From Neodiprion pinetum (lineage: Eukaryota; Arthropoda; Insecta; Hymenoptera; Diprionidae), in assembly GCF_021155775.2 (NCBI RefSeq), contig NC_060234.1, positions 17,756,526 to 17,820,525 of the forward strand: 64,000 bases of DNA. The letters are read 5' to 3'. The notes under the pieces were generated by a model. It was not told the DNA's origin. It made no database searches and was given only the letters and a program-made list of their open reading frames with translations. Positions 34,149 to 45,644 of this stretch are shown piece by piece. The position numbers were made by a program, and so were the translations under genes. Every line of letters begins with the position of its first letter. Within the stretch, counting starts at the first letter, position 1.

Positions 34149-35466
34149 AAGTACGTAATATTAATTCCGGGTAAATTACATGTTTATTAAATTCAAGATT
34201 TATTGTTCCGCGATGTTTTTTTTTCGGCTGGTCCACGCCACATTGTAAAAACGGCCACGAAAAAGTCTTGGACTCGACGAAACAGACGCCAAAAGTGTCT
34301 GTTCGTGGCAATTTGTGAAATTCTTGGCAAAGGCATTCATCAGCCGGAATCATTGTTTACAATCAATCAAATCGTCGCAAAATACGCGGTGCACAGTAAA
34401 AGGAGATTTTGTTGGATAATAAAAAAAAATACAATCGAGTCTCTCGTCCCCTTGGCTTACCAACAAAACTGCCGAAACACAGAGCCACTTTCACCAGTTT
34501 CTTCTTCTCGGTTTAATTCGCTTATCCTCAACGTGCCAGCACCAAAAACGAAATTATTTTTTTTCGGCCAGGTTGAGATACATTTTATTTCAATCGTCGA
34601 AGGAATCAACGAATTGGTGCAATTCTTTCTGTTGATAAAGTTATCGTCGAGGCAAAACAAATCTTAAAGAAATATCGTAGAATTTTTTGCTGTCTCTCTC
34701 AATTTATAAACGTACACTGAGTATTTTTGTCTAGTTTCCAAAGGAACCGAAAAATGGGTCGTACAACTCGAACCGCATTGAAATGTTGCTTGTCTTTTTA
34801 ACTTTATTCTTCCAGGCACATTCCAATGCATCATGTAAAAAGGATTAAACAAAATACAAAAATTTTATTCCTCCGCCAATTGGAAAATTTTATTCCTCCG
34901 CTATTAAACGAGGATTCCTAGACAAAACAAATAGTCATTTTCTCTCCGACACTGATGAACTCGTGAGTTTCAATGATTTTCGGCAATTTTGCCGAATATT
35001 CCTGCGTTTTAATGAAATAACCATTGTATTGGGAATTGCAGATTTTTACGGATTCGATGGAGCAACGCCGGCTCCATGAACAAGACATTTTATTGGTCGG
35101 CTCGGTCGTAACAGCTCCGAACTAGTTAGACCTGCTCCGTTTTTACGTATTTTGTGCGGTAATGTACAAGCTAATATCACGCAAGTCCGATAATATCGTA
35201 TGAAACGCCAAGCGTGATATTTTCATCGGTTTTTGTTAATTTCACTTGCATCAATTCTTTGAATTCGTCGTTCATTACGTATATAAAATTGTTTGATTAG
35301 CAAAAGAGTGAGAGATTAATTGGCGGAACAACTAGTCGGAGCTTGAGAGAGCAAAGCTTAGAAGTTAGAAAAATCGAAGCAAAATTATCATGAATTCGAA
35401 AATTTGAATTATTTACTGACCATTTTTCAAATATAAAATTTTTCTTGCTCTCAATTATTTTGAAAA
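34149..35466. other. Outer-MULE interior, no gene recognised
   Basis: A 154-codon plus-strand frame at 34203-34667 has no recognisable motif and an antisense frame overlaps it. Nothing firm can be said. Confidence 0.3.
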
Positions 35467-35823
35467 AATCACACCCCACAATATTCCGCGCATCGGGTAT
35501 GCGATATCGACTGAGAGACTGGGTATACCAGAAAAATTGATCGACTTATTTATCGTGTCTTTGTGATAAAACAATTATTTCGCAAATTACTTCAACCTTA
35601 TATACGCGTTTCCCAAATGATTTTCAGTTGATTCGGGGGAAAAAAATTGAATATCCAATCATTTTCTGCTAACTATAAGCTGAACAGATTTTTATTTGTT
35701 ATTAACAAAATATAATGTCATAAATTATAATAATAGTGGCATTAAATTGCTTAAATAATTCCCTAAATATAACAACAATAAAAAATAATAATTGTTATAT
35801 TTATCTGCTAACTATACGGAACT
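35467..35823 (-). repeat. Right TIR of the outer MULE
   Basis: Inverted partner of 18268-18624, nearly identical, ending ACGGAACT next to the 9-base CGCTCGCTG duplication. Confidence 0.9.
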
Positions 35824-36756
35824 CGCTCGCTGCCCTCGATGACCGCGCGCAAGCTCATCAGTAGGGCGATTCTGTAACTCGTTATAAGAATAACGATTCG
35901 GAACGCTATCGTAACGATAACGAATTTCGCCGCGTGTAACGACAATCTCATAACGACGGTGCGATTCCGTAACTACGAATAGCGACACTTCGACGTTACA
36001 GAATGGGATAACGAATCGTCGTTATGGATACCGACAGGAAGTGACGTATTGTGACAAATCCTTAGTAAGTAACTAGAATTTTATCGAAACTCGCCTTAAA
36101 ATAGCTGAAATTCGTGCCGCGGTGGCGCGCATGAAGGTTCAAATCGAGGCGCGCACAATCACTCAGTCACAGTCAGTGCAAATCCATCGTATAGTGAACA
36201 TTGTAAATATAAATATCATCATTGTTATTATATCTTAACACCGTTTAATACTTTTAATAAATTTTAATACGAGTAAAAAAATTTATTTGCACTCATACTC
36301 TTAAAAGGAGCCCTTTGTCCACGTGTCGTGAATCCCCATGCAGCGTTTACTGCTTCTACGTTTTCCTCACTATTCTTTTTGCATGGACCACCATTGAGTT
36401 CTTCACGTAGAACCAATATTCTGAAGAGTAAAATTATATAACTACTCCCATTTTTTACTAAAAATCATAACTGTAGCTGTAATATTTTCAATACTTCAAG
36501 AAGTCTTTGAGTTTGTTAATTTCATGGAGGCAAAGCTATTTAAAAACAATACCACTTGAAAAAAAAATTGAGGTCTAGTTAAAAATAAAGATTTTTCGCG
36601 TTTTTATTTTTTGTTCGGGTTAAAAAAGGTGAATATTTTTTATAAAATAAAGTTATACTTTAAAAACACAATTGAATGTTTCTTTATGTACAATCAATTG
36701 TAAACATTATAGTTGAAGGAATGTAAATTCGAAAAATTGGTAATTTTGAAAAATTA

Positions 36757-36828
36757 ACGACGGAGCCAGGAATCGAACCTGGCGTCTAGAGATGCTTGAC
36801 CGGAGCCTTACTCCTATGAGCCTATGAG
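36757..36828 (-). repeat. tRNA-like sequence (SINE-type head)
   Basis: On the minus strand it has a perfect B box in GGTTCGATTCC, with T-stem halves CCAGG and CCTGG, preceded by AGTAAGGCTCCGGTCAAGCA. The A-box half is diverged here. It lies at the inner border of the left arm of the palindromic element. Acceptor-stem pairing of a real tRNA is lacking. Confidence 0.6.
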
Positions 36829-36848
36829 ATTTTGATGAAATATCTTAA

Positions 36849-37302
36849 TATATATAAATCTCGTGTCACGATGTTTGTCCTCAATGGACTCCTAAACCAC
36901 TCCACCGATTATAATAAAATACGCACACCATGTGCAGTTCGATCCAACTTGAGAGATAGGATAGTTTAAATCTCAAATTATAGTCGCAATTATAATATAT
37001 TGCTAATTATTTGTCTGTTGTTATTTGACAGTCACAATTATCTGTTAACTCCGAATGATTCTAACAGATGTCGATACCTTTCGACTGGGTTGAGTAAGTA
37101 ATCAATAGATGGCGCTGCTATGGTAAATCTACGAACGTGTCATATAAGCTACACTAGCAACCCATCCCGGCTTCGCACGGGCATATAATAATATAATAAA
37201 AGAAAATACACAATGTTTACAGTGAGTTTCTAGAAAAATAACATTTATATTATTACTTAATATTATTATATGCCCGTGCGAAGCCGGGATGGGCTACTAG
37301 TA
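36849..37302. mobile_element. Helitron-like remnant with two opposed hairpin ends
   Basis: ATATATATAAATCTCGTGTC at the start and the following ACGATGTTTGTCC...GGACTCCTAAACCACT resemble the 5' end of insect Helitrons. CCCATCCCGGCTTCGCACGG (37161 on) and its inverted copy (37266-37288) each form a CCCG..CGGG hairpin, and the second is followed by CTACTAG. Two opposed copies imply two insertions or a rearranged end. Identification is by remembered pattern. Confidence 0.45.
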
Positions 37303-38004
37303 TTTATATATTTATATATTAATTTATATATAATATATATTATAATAAATATAAACATATTCTAATAACGGCGAGTTCCACCCCTCCTGGAAAAAGTCAC
37401 GTAGAGACCAACAATGATCCCTAGTATAAGGATCAACTTTCTTCTATTTAACTGGTACCAAGAACGGAGATAAGGGACTGCTGAATTAGCATCAGTAGCG
37501 CTCAGTCTGGAAATATCCCTCTTTTTAAGTTAAAATTATAATCAATAATCGCGCTAATTCGTCAAATTTGAGCATTTAGTTATTCTGTTAGCTGCAAAAG
37601 ACTTACTATCTTCTACGTTTCCATCTTGTCTGTGCTTTACTAAATCTCATCATTTCGAGAATAGACATTTTTATGCCATTCCATCTTCCATAATTAAATT
37701 GAGTTCGGCCCTGATTCAACCGAATCAGGTAATTTTAAGTGCTAATAATAATAACTACATTAGCGTTTTAATAAATAATCGTTGGAATCATTTTTAACAT
37801 GTATCAGAATGAGCAAATTGACACTTTCAACTATAGCTTTCAATAATAAGATATCATTCTGAATCTACTAAGACTAAGTGACCGACGTTCAACATCGTTC
37901 GATTGATCAACTCTTCCGAACTTGAGGTGAGGACCTGGTCCAGAATTCTACTGACGCAGACCGACACGATCCGACGCTCAGTACACTCTTACTCCCACGT
38001 AACA

Positions 38005-38081
38005 GCGGCTAGGTGGTGTAGTGGAGTAAGGCTCCGGTCAAGCATCTCTAGACGCCAGGTTCGATTCCTGGCTCCGTCGTT
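38005..38081 (+). repeat. tRNA-like sequence (SINE-type head)
   Basis: GGCTAGGTGGTGTAGTGGAG resembles an A box region and GGTTCGATTCC is a perfect B box, with a five-pair T stem. Both internal RNA polymerase III promoter parts are present, so it could be transcribed. It lies at the inner border of the right arm of the palindromic element. Confidence 0.65.
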
Positions 38082-39158
38082 AATTTTTCGAAATCACCAA
38101 TTTTTCAAATTTACATTCTTTCAACTATAATGTTTACAAATGATTGTACATAAAGAAATATTCAATTGTGTTTTCAAAGTATAACTTTATTTTATAAAAA
38201 ATATTCACCTTTTTTAACCCGAACAAAAAATAAAAACGCGAAAAATCTTTATTCTAAACTAGACCTCAATTTTTTTTCAAGTGGTATTGTTTTTAAATAG
38301 CTTTGCCTCCATGAAATTAACAAACTCAAAGACTTCTTGAAGTATTGAAAATATTACAGCTACAGTTATGATTTTTAGTAAAAAATGGGAGTAGTTATAT
38401 AATTTTACTCTTCAGAATATTGGTTCTACGTGAAGAACCCAATGGTGGTCCATGCAAAAAGAATAGTGAGGAAAACGTAGAAGCAGTAAACGCTGCATGG
38501 GGATTCACGACACGTGGTCAAAGGGCTCCTTTTAAGAGTATGAGTGCAAATAAATTTTTCTACTCGTATTAAAATTTATTAAAAGTATTAAACGGTGTTA
38601 AGATATAATAACAATGATGATATTTATATTTACAATGTTCACTATACGATGGATTTGCACTGATTGTGACTGAGTGATTGTGCGCGCCTCGATTTGAACC
38701 TTCATGCGCGCCACTGCGGCACGAATTTAAACTATTTTAAGGCGAGTTTCGATAAAATTCTAGTTACTTACTAAGGATTTGTCACAATACGTCACTTCCT
38801 GTCGGTATCCATAACGAGGATTCGTTATCCCATTCTGTAACGTCGAAGTGTCGCTATTCGTAGTTACGGAATCGCACCGTCGTTATAAGATTGTCGTTAC
38901 ACGCGGCGAAATTCGTTATCGTTACGATAGCGTTCCGAATCGTTATTCTCATAACGAGTTACAGAATCGCCCTACTGTGAGCGACAGAGATAGAAAAAAT
39001 TTCTCTCTGTTGGCGCAATGGCGCTACAGCCTAACCGCCAAAAATAACGAAATTTAAGTTTCTGTAACTCAGCCCTACTAGATAGTTGCGACGCAGTGCC
39101 GAAACCGTAAACTACAAATTGATTCAATATGTGAGTCACTCCTAGCCTACCCCCACCA

Positions 39159-39260
39159 CCAGAGTTGCAAGACCTGTATGTAAGACCGTGCGCCATCCAG
39201 TTTAATATACAGATCAGTGAGCTTAACCCACGGTCTTACATACAGGTCTGGCAACTCGGT
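39159..39260. repeat. Two opposed element ends (CACGGTCTTACATACAGG)
   Basis: Sequence ending TGTATGTAAGACCGTG at 39191 and beginning CACGGTCTTACATACAGGTC at 39228 are inverted copies about 32 bases long, separated by 36 bases; outside them CCCCCACCACCAGAG and a related GTGGTGGGGGT also mirror each other. The same terminus bounds the 45222-45644 element, so these look like ends of two abutting members or one rearranged copy. Confidence 0.6.
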
Positions 39261-40323
39261 CAAAACTTCAGTGGTGGGGGTGTTCTCTTATTGAAGCACC
39301 GATCGTTTCACCTAGTGACCACGAGTGTCGCTGCGATGGAGGGATGCAGGCCACGATGCAGGCTGTGTGAGAGAGACGGAAACAGGTTTAACCTGGTCTA
39401 AGACCACGGTCTTACCACGGAGTGGTAGGAAAGAGACAACACTCTGCGATAAAACTTATCCCCAGTTTTGAGGTAACGTAAGAGGAATTGTCTAAATGCG
39501 ATTTGAGCGCCTCTTACGGAAAAAGTGAAATTTTCGCTATAACATGTAAACAAAAAGAAGGGTGGCAGTCGTAACCTATAAGCCTCCGGTTTATAAACAT
39601 ACCCCGTAAATTCGTAAAATACGCATCTGAAGTGACTAAAAAACAGTAAAAACCGAGTGATTGCTTTTCTAATCTCAACCGACATTAAATCCGGGGAAAA
39701 GGTTTGCAAACGGCGAATCATAAGATCACGGGAGCTTTCCAGTAGCGCGATTCTGTAACTCGTTATGCTGTCGTTATGGACTCATAACGACAAGTTTCGT
39801 TATGCTACCGACCGCGTCGCTATTATAACGACAAATGCGATTCTGTACACTATTCTTAGCGAGTTTTGTCGTTATTAGTAACGAAAAGTGTCGTTATGAC
39901 GTCGTTACGGTGCGAGCGGATAGCGAGGCTCAGAGACCCCCTCGGTACGCTATAACGACCATTATAACGACACTTTGCACACGAGCTAGAGGAGTGGTGT
40001 GCGTTTCCCATATTTTTCTCGACTCCGAGAAAGTGCTCCGAAAGTGAAAAATAATTACGCCGTTTGAAATAACAAGTAAGTAAGTTGAATTTTGCAGTAA
40101 TTAGGAATTATCAATGCAGATTGACTTCAGAAAAAACTGTAGAATAGATTTCATTATTTTCTAAAAAAGAATAACATAACCTATAAATTGTAGTGTTGCT
40201 CCGAAGAACCCACAAAGTTGCTTCCACAAATATAATTATTCATTAATTTCATTAATAATTCATTTCTACTATTAAGTCTATTATTTACGCTGTTTCTTTG
40301 ATTATCTTCAATCTCAAAGGATC

Positions 40324-41015
40324 ATGGCTATCGAATACCTTGCTTGGGATGTATTCGTTCTTGAGGAAAGATTACGTCGACTCGAACGTCGTGTGGAAAG
40401 AAGGCGACTGAGAGATGCTCAGAATCCTTTTCAGCTACCACGAGAAGAGTTTCTCAGCCTTTTTCGCCTGCCTCAAGAAGCTGTGATGAATCTTGGTTAA
40501 CACCTTAAGCGCAGTCAAAGCGAAAATATTTTTCACTGTTCAGCAAAGCAGCATAGGTTCAGTTTGAGTTTTATATACATAATATGCATATTGTATTTAG
40601 TCTACTTTTTTCTAAATCAATATATTTTCCATCAGGTGATGCTGGATATCCGTTGGAGCCTTGGCTGTTAACACCTCTGGCCAATTTTCCTGAAGATACG
40701 CGACAACATCAATATACATAACAACTATGTAAGGCTAGAAGCGTCGTCGAGCGGTTTTTTGGAGTTTTTAAATCTGTTTGGAGATGCTTGTCATACCAGC
40801 GAGTCTTGATGTACGAACCAGCGTTCGCAGCGAAAATTGTTAATGCGTGTGCAGTACTGCACAACATGAGAGTGCAACTACGATTAAACAATGGAGATGA
40901 CGAACAACTAGCACCGATAGCTCATCCCGTAGAGAATGATGTTGATCCGATGGATCAAGATGAAGAATACAACAGACGAGGACCACGCGCTTTGGCTCAA
41001 CGAATTCAACAATAA
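40324..41015 (+). pseudogene. HARBI1-like transposase, DDE core deleted
   Basis: Part one (40324-40497) encodes MAIEYLAWDVFVLEERLRRL, an arginine-rich helix, then REEFLSLFRLPQEAVMNLG, matching the N terminus of Harbinger transposases. Part two begins at about 40636 after CATCAG with GDAGYPLEPWLLTPL, then ARSVVERFFGVFKS (third catalytic residue Glu) and INACAVLHNM, the family's C-terminal signature. The helix-turn-helix and the first catalytic Asp region are missing; the two parts join in frame as MNL-G-DAGYPL if the gap is spliced. A TAA interrupts QYT/QLCKARS at 40720-40722. The product cannot be a working transposase. Confidence 0.8.
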
Positions 41016-41257
41016 ATTATGAGAGAAAGATTTCCCAACTTCCATGATGCGGAAGAATAGAATACAGAATATGGAATGATGTTTATGGTTAAATTGCCAA
41101 CAAGTATAATGTTTAAAGGTGATGAGAGAAATTAACGACAACAGAGTCAGGGCGGTGTTACGCTCCGACGTACCACCTTGGCGTACCTTTTTCAAAATTC
41201 CATGTTATTTCATTTCTTTAATATCTTCAATGCACAGATATTATTTCATCAAAATCT

Positions 41258-41328
41258 CATAGGCTCATAGGAGTAAGGCTCCGGTCAAGCAACTCTAGAT
41301 GCCAGGTTCGATTCCTGGCTCCGTCGTT
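41258..41328 (+). repeat. tRNA-like sequence (SINE-type head)
   Basis: Same unit as at 38005 with AGGTTCGATTCC B box and CCAGG/CCTGG T stem, but the A-box region is replaced by CATAGGCTCATAGGAGTAAG as at 36757. It marks the inner border of the right arm of the Harbinger-type element. Confidence 0.6.
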
Positions 41329-42489
41329 AATTTTTCAAAATCACCAATTTTTCGAATTTACATTCCTTCAACTATAATGTTTACAATTGATTGTACATAA
41401 AGAAATATTCAATTGTGTTTTTAAAGTATAACTTTATTTTATAAAAAATATTCACCTTTTTTAACCCGAACAAAAAACAAAAACGTGAAAAATCTTTATT
41501 CTAAACTAGACCTCAATTTTTTTTCAAGTGGTATTGTTTTTAAATAGCTTTGCCTCCATGAAATTAACAAACTCAAAGACTTCTTGAAATATTGAAAATA
41601 TTACAGCTACAGTTATGATTTTTAGTAAAAAATGGGAGTAGTTATATAATTTGACTCTTCAGAATATTGGTTCTACGTGAAGAACCCAATGGTGGTCCAT
41701 GCAAAAAGAATAGTGAGGAAGACGTAGAAGCAGTAAACGCTGCATGGGGATTCACGACACGTGGTCAAAGGGCTCCTTTTAAGAGTATGAGTGCAAATAA
41801 ATTTTTTTACTCGTATTAAAATTTATTAAAAGTATTAAACGGTGTTAAGATATAATAACAATGGTGATATTTATATTAACAATGTTCACTATACGATGGA
41901 TTTGCACTGACTGTGACTAAGTGATTGTGCGCGCCTCGATTTAAACGATTTAAACCTTCATGCGCGCCACCGCGGCACGAATTTCAGCTATTTTAGGACG
42001 AGTTTCGATAAAATTCTAGTTACTTACTAAGGATTTGTCACAATACGTCACTTCCTGTCGGTATCCATAACGACGATTCGTTATCCCATTCTGTAACGTC
42101 GAAGTGTCGCTATTCGTAGTTACGGAATCGCACCGTCGTTATGAGATTGTCGTTACACGCGGCGAAATTCGTTATCGTTACGATAGCGTTCCGAATCGTT
42201 ATTCTCATAACGAGTTACAGAATCGCACTACAGCAAGGAGACACAGTGTGTCACTGTGTTACACGGTCGAACACCGTGCCTTGGTGCTTGTTGGAACGCT
42301 TCGAGGTTCTTAATTCAGTCATTAGAGTCCGCTCATGCATTAAACGAAAAATCTAAGATCATTGAGCGCTCCAGGACAAAAAAAAACATTTGTGAAATGC
42401 GTGTAGATTATCATTGCATTTAATAAATAAGTGTAAACAATACCATGCGTCGAAAATAAAATCTCTAACTAAAAAATTGGTAGCAATGA

Positions 42490-42625
42490 ATCCGACACAG
42501 TGTCCAACCATGCTCTGCAGCTGTGTCCGACTGTGTCGTTCTGTGTCGTTGTTGGAAAGCACCATGTTCGACACAGTGTCGCTCTGTGTCGCTCTGTGTC
42601 GTTGCTGGAAAGCTCCCCATATGGG
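42490..42625. repeat. GTGTCG-rich direct repeats
   Basis: Two similar blocks end TCGTTGTTGGAAAGCACC and TCGTTGCTGGAAAGCTCC, each preceded by several CTGTGTCG units. TTTCCAGCAACGACACAGAG-type ends recall the GGGTRCTTTCC terminus of the 59271 element, so this may be a degraded PIF/Harbinger-type MITE upstream of UMPS. Confidence 0.5.
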
Positions 42626-42956
42626 GAAGGGGGTGAGTGCGCTATACGGGCTTACACCGCAAGAGGCGCTTAAATCGCACCTTGACAATTCTTACGCTGT
42701 CCCAAAAACTGGGCGAGCTTTTGAGCCAAGTGCTGCTCGAGTGTTGTTCCTTCCTACTACTCCGTGGTCTCCGATTCATTGTCCCCAAGTGCACACACAA
42801 AAATACATACACTGTTGTCATTCGTCAAGTAGCACGTGTCAAGCAAACATTCGCGGCTTTCCGTGCAGTCTACTCTGTTTAATGTCAATTGCGTTGGATA
42901 CAAGACGTCTAGTTGATTCCTTTGCGTTGATTTGAGTATTTTTTGACTCGACCATA

Positions 42957-44993
42957 ATGGAAAATCGCTTGGCGGAATTAGCTGTGGAACTATTCGAGAT
43001 CAACGCCGTGAAGTTTGGCAGCTTCGTAACAAAAGCCGGCCGGCCTACACCCGTCTGCTTTGATTTAAGAGTAATTATTTCACATCCGCGGTTGATGGTA
43101 GGTAACTTATATTTCGTTACTTCTGTTCCAATTATCAATTTTGTTTGAAAATAAATAAACAAAGGTCAAAATATACGCGAAGAAAACGTCATATAAAACG
43201 AATCAATGACTGCGGATTGCTGCACAGCGCAGTTTCATATGACTCTTTAAGTCCTGAAGTCTGCTAGAATCACGTGAAGCAGTTACAGCTATGAAGTCTC
43301 ATAGCAGTAATGTATGTCCAACTTCCAGATGGGTTATCCCTCGAATGTGGCTGCATTTCAAAAAAATGTGCAAACTATGAGTTTCGACCACCGAATATCT
43401 ATACCCAGTGCAACATTGAATGTTCTGTTGAAACTAACGTTTCTTTATCTTCTTACGCCACACTTCTTTAATTGACGAAACTAAATATCACTTGTTGACT
43501 AGTATCCAAAATTTGCAGAAGTCTGTGTCCACCTTACTGTGGACCCTGGCAGAAAATGGCAAAAGTGCATCACAAATTTGTGGTATGCCTTACACAGCGT
43601 TGCCAATTGCTGCTTTGATATCTGCACAATCAAACATACCTTTGCTAATAAGGAGGAAAGAGACTAAATCCTATAGGACAAAAAAAATAATTGAGGGCCA
43701 ATTCAAAGAGGGCGAAAATTGCATCATAATTGAAGACATTGTGACGACTGGGAGTAGCGTTTTAGAGGCTGTAAAAGACCTAACCGATGTAGGGTTGAAG
43801 ATTGAGGAAGCTGTCGTTATTCTGGATCGACAGCAGGGTGGTGATCACAATCTAAGTGCAGAGGGCATCCGAATGAGGAGCTTATATTCTCTGACTAGTT
43901 TAATGCAATACCTATTGAATGCAGGCAAAGTGACGTCAGCCATCGTCGAAGACGTCAATAATTATGTGGAACAAAGTAAAGATCAATTAAACAGCGAAGG
44001 TGAGTCGGTGTAATGGAAGAATTTAACCTGACCAAGGAAATTAGAAGTTAACGAACTAGAAATCATTCATATTCTGGGGGTTTTTTGATCAAATAGGGAA
44101 ATAATCTTAGTATCCTTCAGACACGTTATCAAACTCCAAACATTTGGCTTTTTTTTTTAAGCACAGTAACTAAGACTAAAATATAATTTGATTTTCTCTT
44201 AGGAAACTCGGTGAGTCGATTAAGAATCGACTTCGCATCACGAGCAAAACTTGCCAAGAACCCAGCGGCAGCAAAACTGTTCAATATAATGTCGGCAAAG
44301 AAAAGTACTCTCTGTCTAGCAGTGGATTTGACAAAAGCTGATGAAGTTTTAGATTTGGCCGAACTAGCAGGACCGCACATAGCTGTTTTAAAAACTCATA
44401 TTGATCTACTTGAAGATTTTACATCTGAGTTTATCGATAAGTTGAAACAGCTGTCCAAAGAGCACAACTTCTTGATAATGGAGGACAGAAAGTTTGCTGA
44501 TATTGGTCACACGGTATCCTTGCAGTACAGAAATGGGGTTTATAAAATAGCAGAATGGGCAGATTTTGTTACTGCCCATACTGTTCCTGGATCGAGTATT
44601 GTTTCTGGTTTACAAGATGGACTGAAGGGGATTAAGGAAAGTCGCGGGATATTTTTAGTTGCAGAAATGTCTAGTGAAGGAGCCTTAACCATTGGAGAAT
44701 ATGTGAAACATTCTGTTCTTTTGTCTGAAACGTCAAACCTAGTAGCTGGTTTAGTGTGTCAGTACAATGTGTTCGATGATCCAGGTTTGATACAACTCAC
44801 GCCAGGAATTAGATTGGAAAAGTCCCGTGATGATTTGGGACAGCAATACAAGACTCCTCAAATGGTGATCAATGCTGGGGCAGATTTAGCCGTTGTCGGT
44901 AGAGGTGTTACAGCCGCGCAGGACAAATTATCAGCCATCATTCAGTATAAAGAAAAACTATGGCAAGCCTACAGTGAAAGGATTAGTAATTGA
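42957..44993 (+). CDS. UMPS: Uridine 5'-monophosphate synthase (3 exons, complete)
   Basis: Bifunctional enzyme of the last two steps of de novo pyrimidine synthesis in the cytosol: orotate plus PRPP to OMP, then decarboxylation to UMP. Exons 42957-43097, 43519-43999 and 44203-44993 join in frame at GT..AG introns to give 470 residues, the normal length. The N-terminal orotate phosphoribosyltransferase domain has FVTKAGRPTPVCFDLR, GMPYTALPIA, LIRRKETKSYRTKK and the PRPP-binding CIIIEDIVTTGSSV. The C-terminal OMP decarboxylase has LAVDLTK, VLKTHIDLLEDF, the catalytic MEDRKFADIGHT and TPGIRLEKSRDDLGQQY. The start ATG is preceded by CCATA and no upstream in-frame alternative is better. All catalytic residues are in place. 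Transposon sequence ends about 330 bases upstream of the start. Confidence 0.95.
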
Positions 44994-45221
44994 AATGACA
45001 CGTCAGTCTATTCGTTGTGATTAGAAGTGTGAAATACAAGTTGAAAAACTCATACTTGACTTGGATAAAGAGGTGATTTGTATTCAACAGGATTGGAAAA
45101 GCTAATAGTGTAATTATATGCGTCAATCAATGAAATATGTGATCATGTACAATTTACGGAAGTTATTTTTTACAGAGTAAATCAATGGAAGAAATCACTC
45201 GTGGAAAGTATTGGTCATGAA

Positions 45222-45644
45222 CACTGTCATATACACAGGTCTGGGCACTCCAACCCCTTTCCTATATAACGCGGCGTGACCGTCTTGAAGCCTGTGTTTC
45301 TCAATTTGTGCACCAGGGATCGGAGCGCTGCAATCTCCGAGGCGGGTGTGCAACGAAGAGAGGAATATAGGGCAGCCGTCTCTCTCCGTGCGCTTGCGTG
45401 CCAAGGCCGTGTTCGAAAATTGACTGACAGCACTGTCAGCAATCTTTCATTTCTTTTGCGCTTCCAAGTTCGTGAACAGCTCTGACTCTGTCCTAGGGAA
45501 TTTTCAGTACTGTCAGTCAATTTACGAACACGGCCTAAGTCGGCCTCTCCCTCATTAGCGCTAGCGGCAAAATTTCACAACATCGGCTTCATTTTCGTGC
45601 ACGGTTTTACAGCCGGAGTGCCCAGACCTGTCTATAAGACCGTG
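45222..45644. mobile_element. MITE with 8-bp duplication (hAT-like), carrying a nested MITE
   Basis: Flanked by perfect GTCATGAA repeats at 45214-45221 and 45645-45652. Ends are CACTGTCATATACACAGGTC on the left and the inverted CACGGTCTTATAGACAGGTC on the right, both continuing TGGGCACTCC. Eight-base duplications fit hAT (or P) elements. No transposase. A second MITE (45405-45535) is inserted inside. It lies about 230 bases downstream of the UMPS stop. Confidence 0.85.
45405..45535. mobile_element. Nested 131-bp MITE (GGCCGTGTTCG family)
   Basis: Begins GGCCGTGTTCGAAAATTGAC and ends with the inverted GGCCGTGTTCGTAAATTGAC. A second copy of the same family lies at 58728-58858, about 85% alike by eye, including the shared core GTCCTAGGGAATTTT. 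Flanking triplets are CAA and TAA, so the duplication is unclear. Confidence 0.8.

Larger units (their letters stand above)
18268..35823. mobile_element. Outer Mutator-like element (MULE), 17.6 kb including nested insert
   Basis: The element begins AGTTCCGTATAGT and ends with the inverted sequence ACGGAACT. It is flanked by perfect 9-base direct repeats CGCTCGCTG at 18259-18267 and 35824-35832, the duplication length typical of Mutator-like transposons. TIRs of about 357 bases (18268-18624 and 35467-35823) match nearly base for base. Almost all of the interior is a second MULE (18704-32728). Without it the outer element is about 3.5 kb, has no transposase, and contains unidentified coding-like sequence (near 32814-32920) and a piggyBac-like MITE, so it is non-autonomous. 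Confidence 0.88.
35862..38974. mobile_element. Palindromic Harbinger-type derivative with ~955-bp arms
   Basis: Both ends start TAGGGCGATTCTGTAACTCG and the two arms (35862-36830 inverted against 38005-38974) are long, near-identical inverted repeats. The same arm occurs once more as the right end of the neighbouring element at 41260-42230. The flanking triplets are CAG on the left and CTG on the right, so they are not identical. The middle holds Helitron-like sequence and about 0.7 kb of other DNA, and no transposase. It is probably a foldback derivative of the 39743-42230 family. Confidence 0.75.
39743..42230 (+). mobile_element. PIF/Harbinger-type transposon, internally deleted
   Basis: The ends are TAGCGCGATTCTGTAACTCG on the left and the inverted TAGTGCGATTCTGTAACTCG on the right, flanked by CAG on both sides (39740-39742 and 42231-42233). 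Three-base duplications are typical of PIF/Harbinger. The left subterminal region is packed with CGTTAT/ATAACG words (about 39760-39970), a likely transposase-binding array. It encodes remnants of a HARBI1-like transposase and carries a tRNA-like sequence inside its right arm. Confidence 0.8.

Noticed and set aside
34203..34667. 154-codon frame in the outer MULE
   Set aside because: No family resemblance; an antisense frame of similar length overlaps it and the composition is ordinary for this DNA.
38005..38081. Considered as a functional tRNA gene
   Set aside because: The T arm and B box are perfect, but the acceptor-stem partner is missing or mispaired, and diverged copies occur at transposon borders.
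42414..42935. 173-codon frame upstream of UMPS
   Set aside because: It runs through the GTGTCG repeats, which create open frames; no domain or splice signal supports it.
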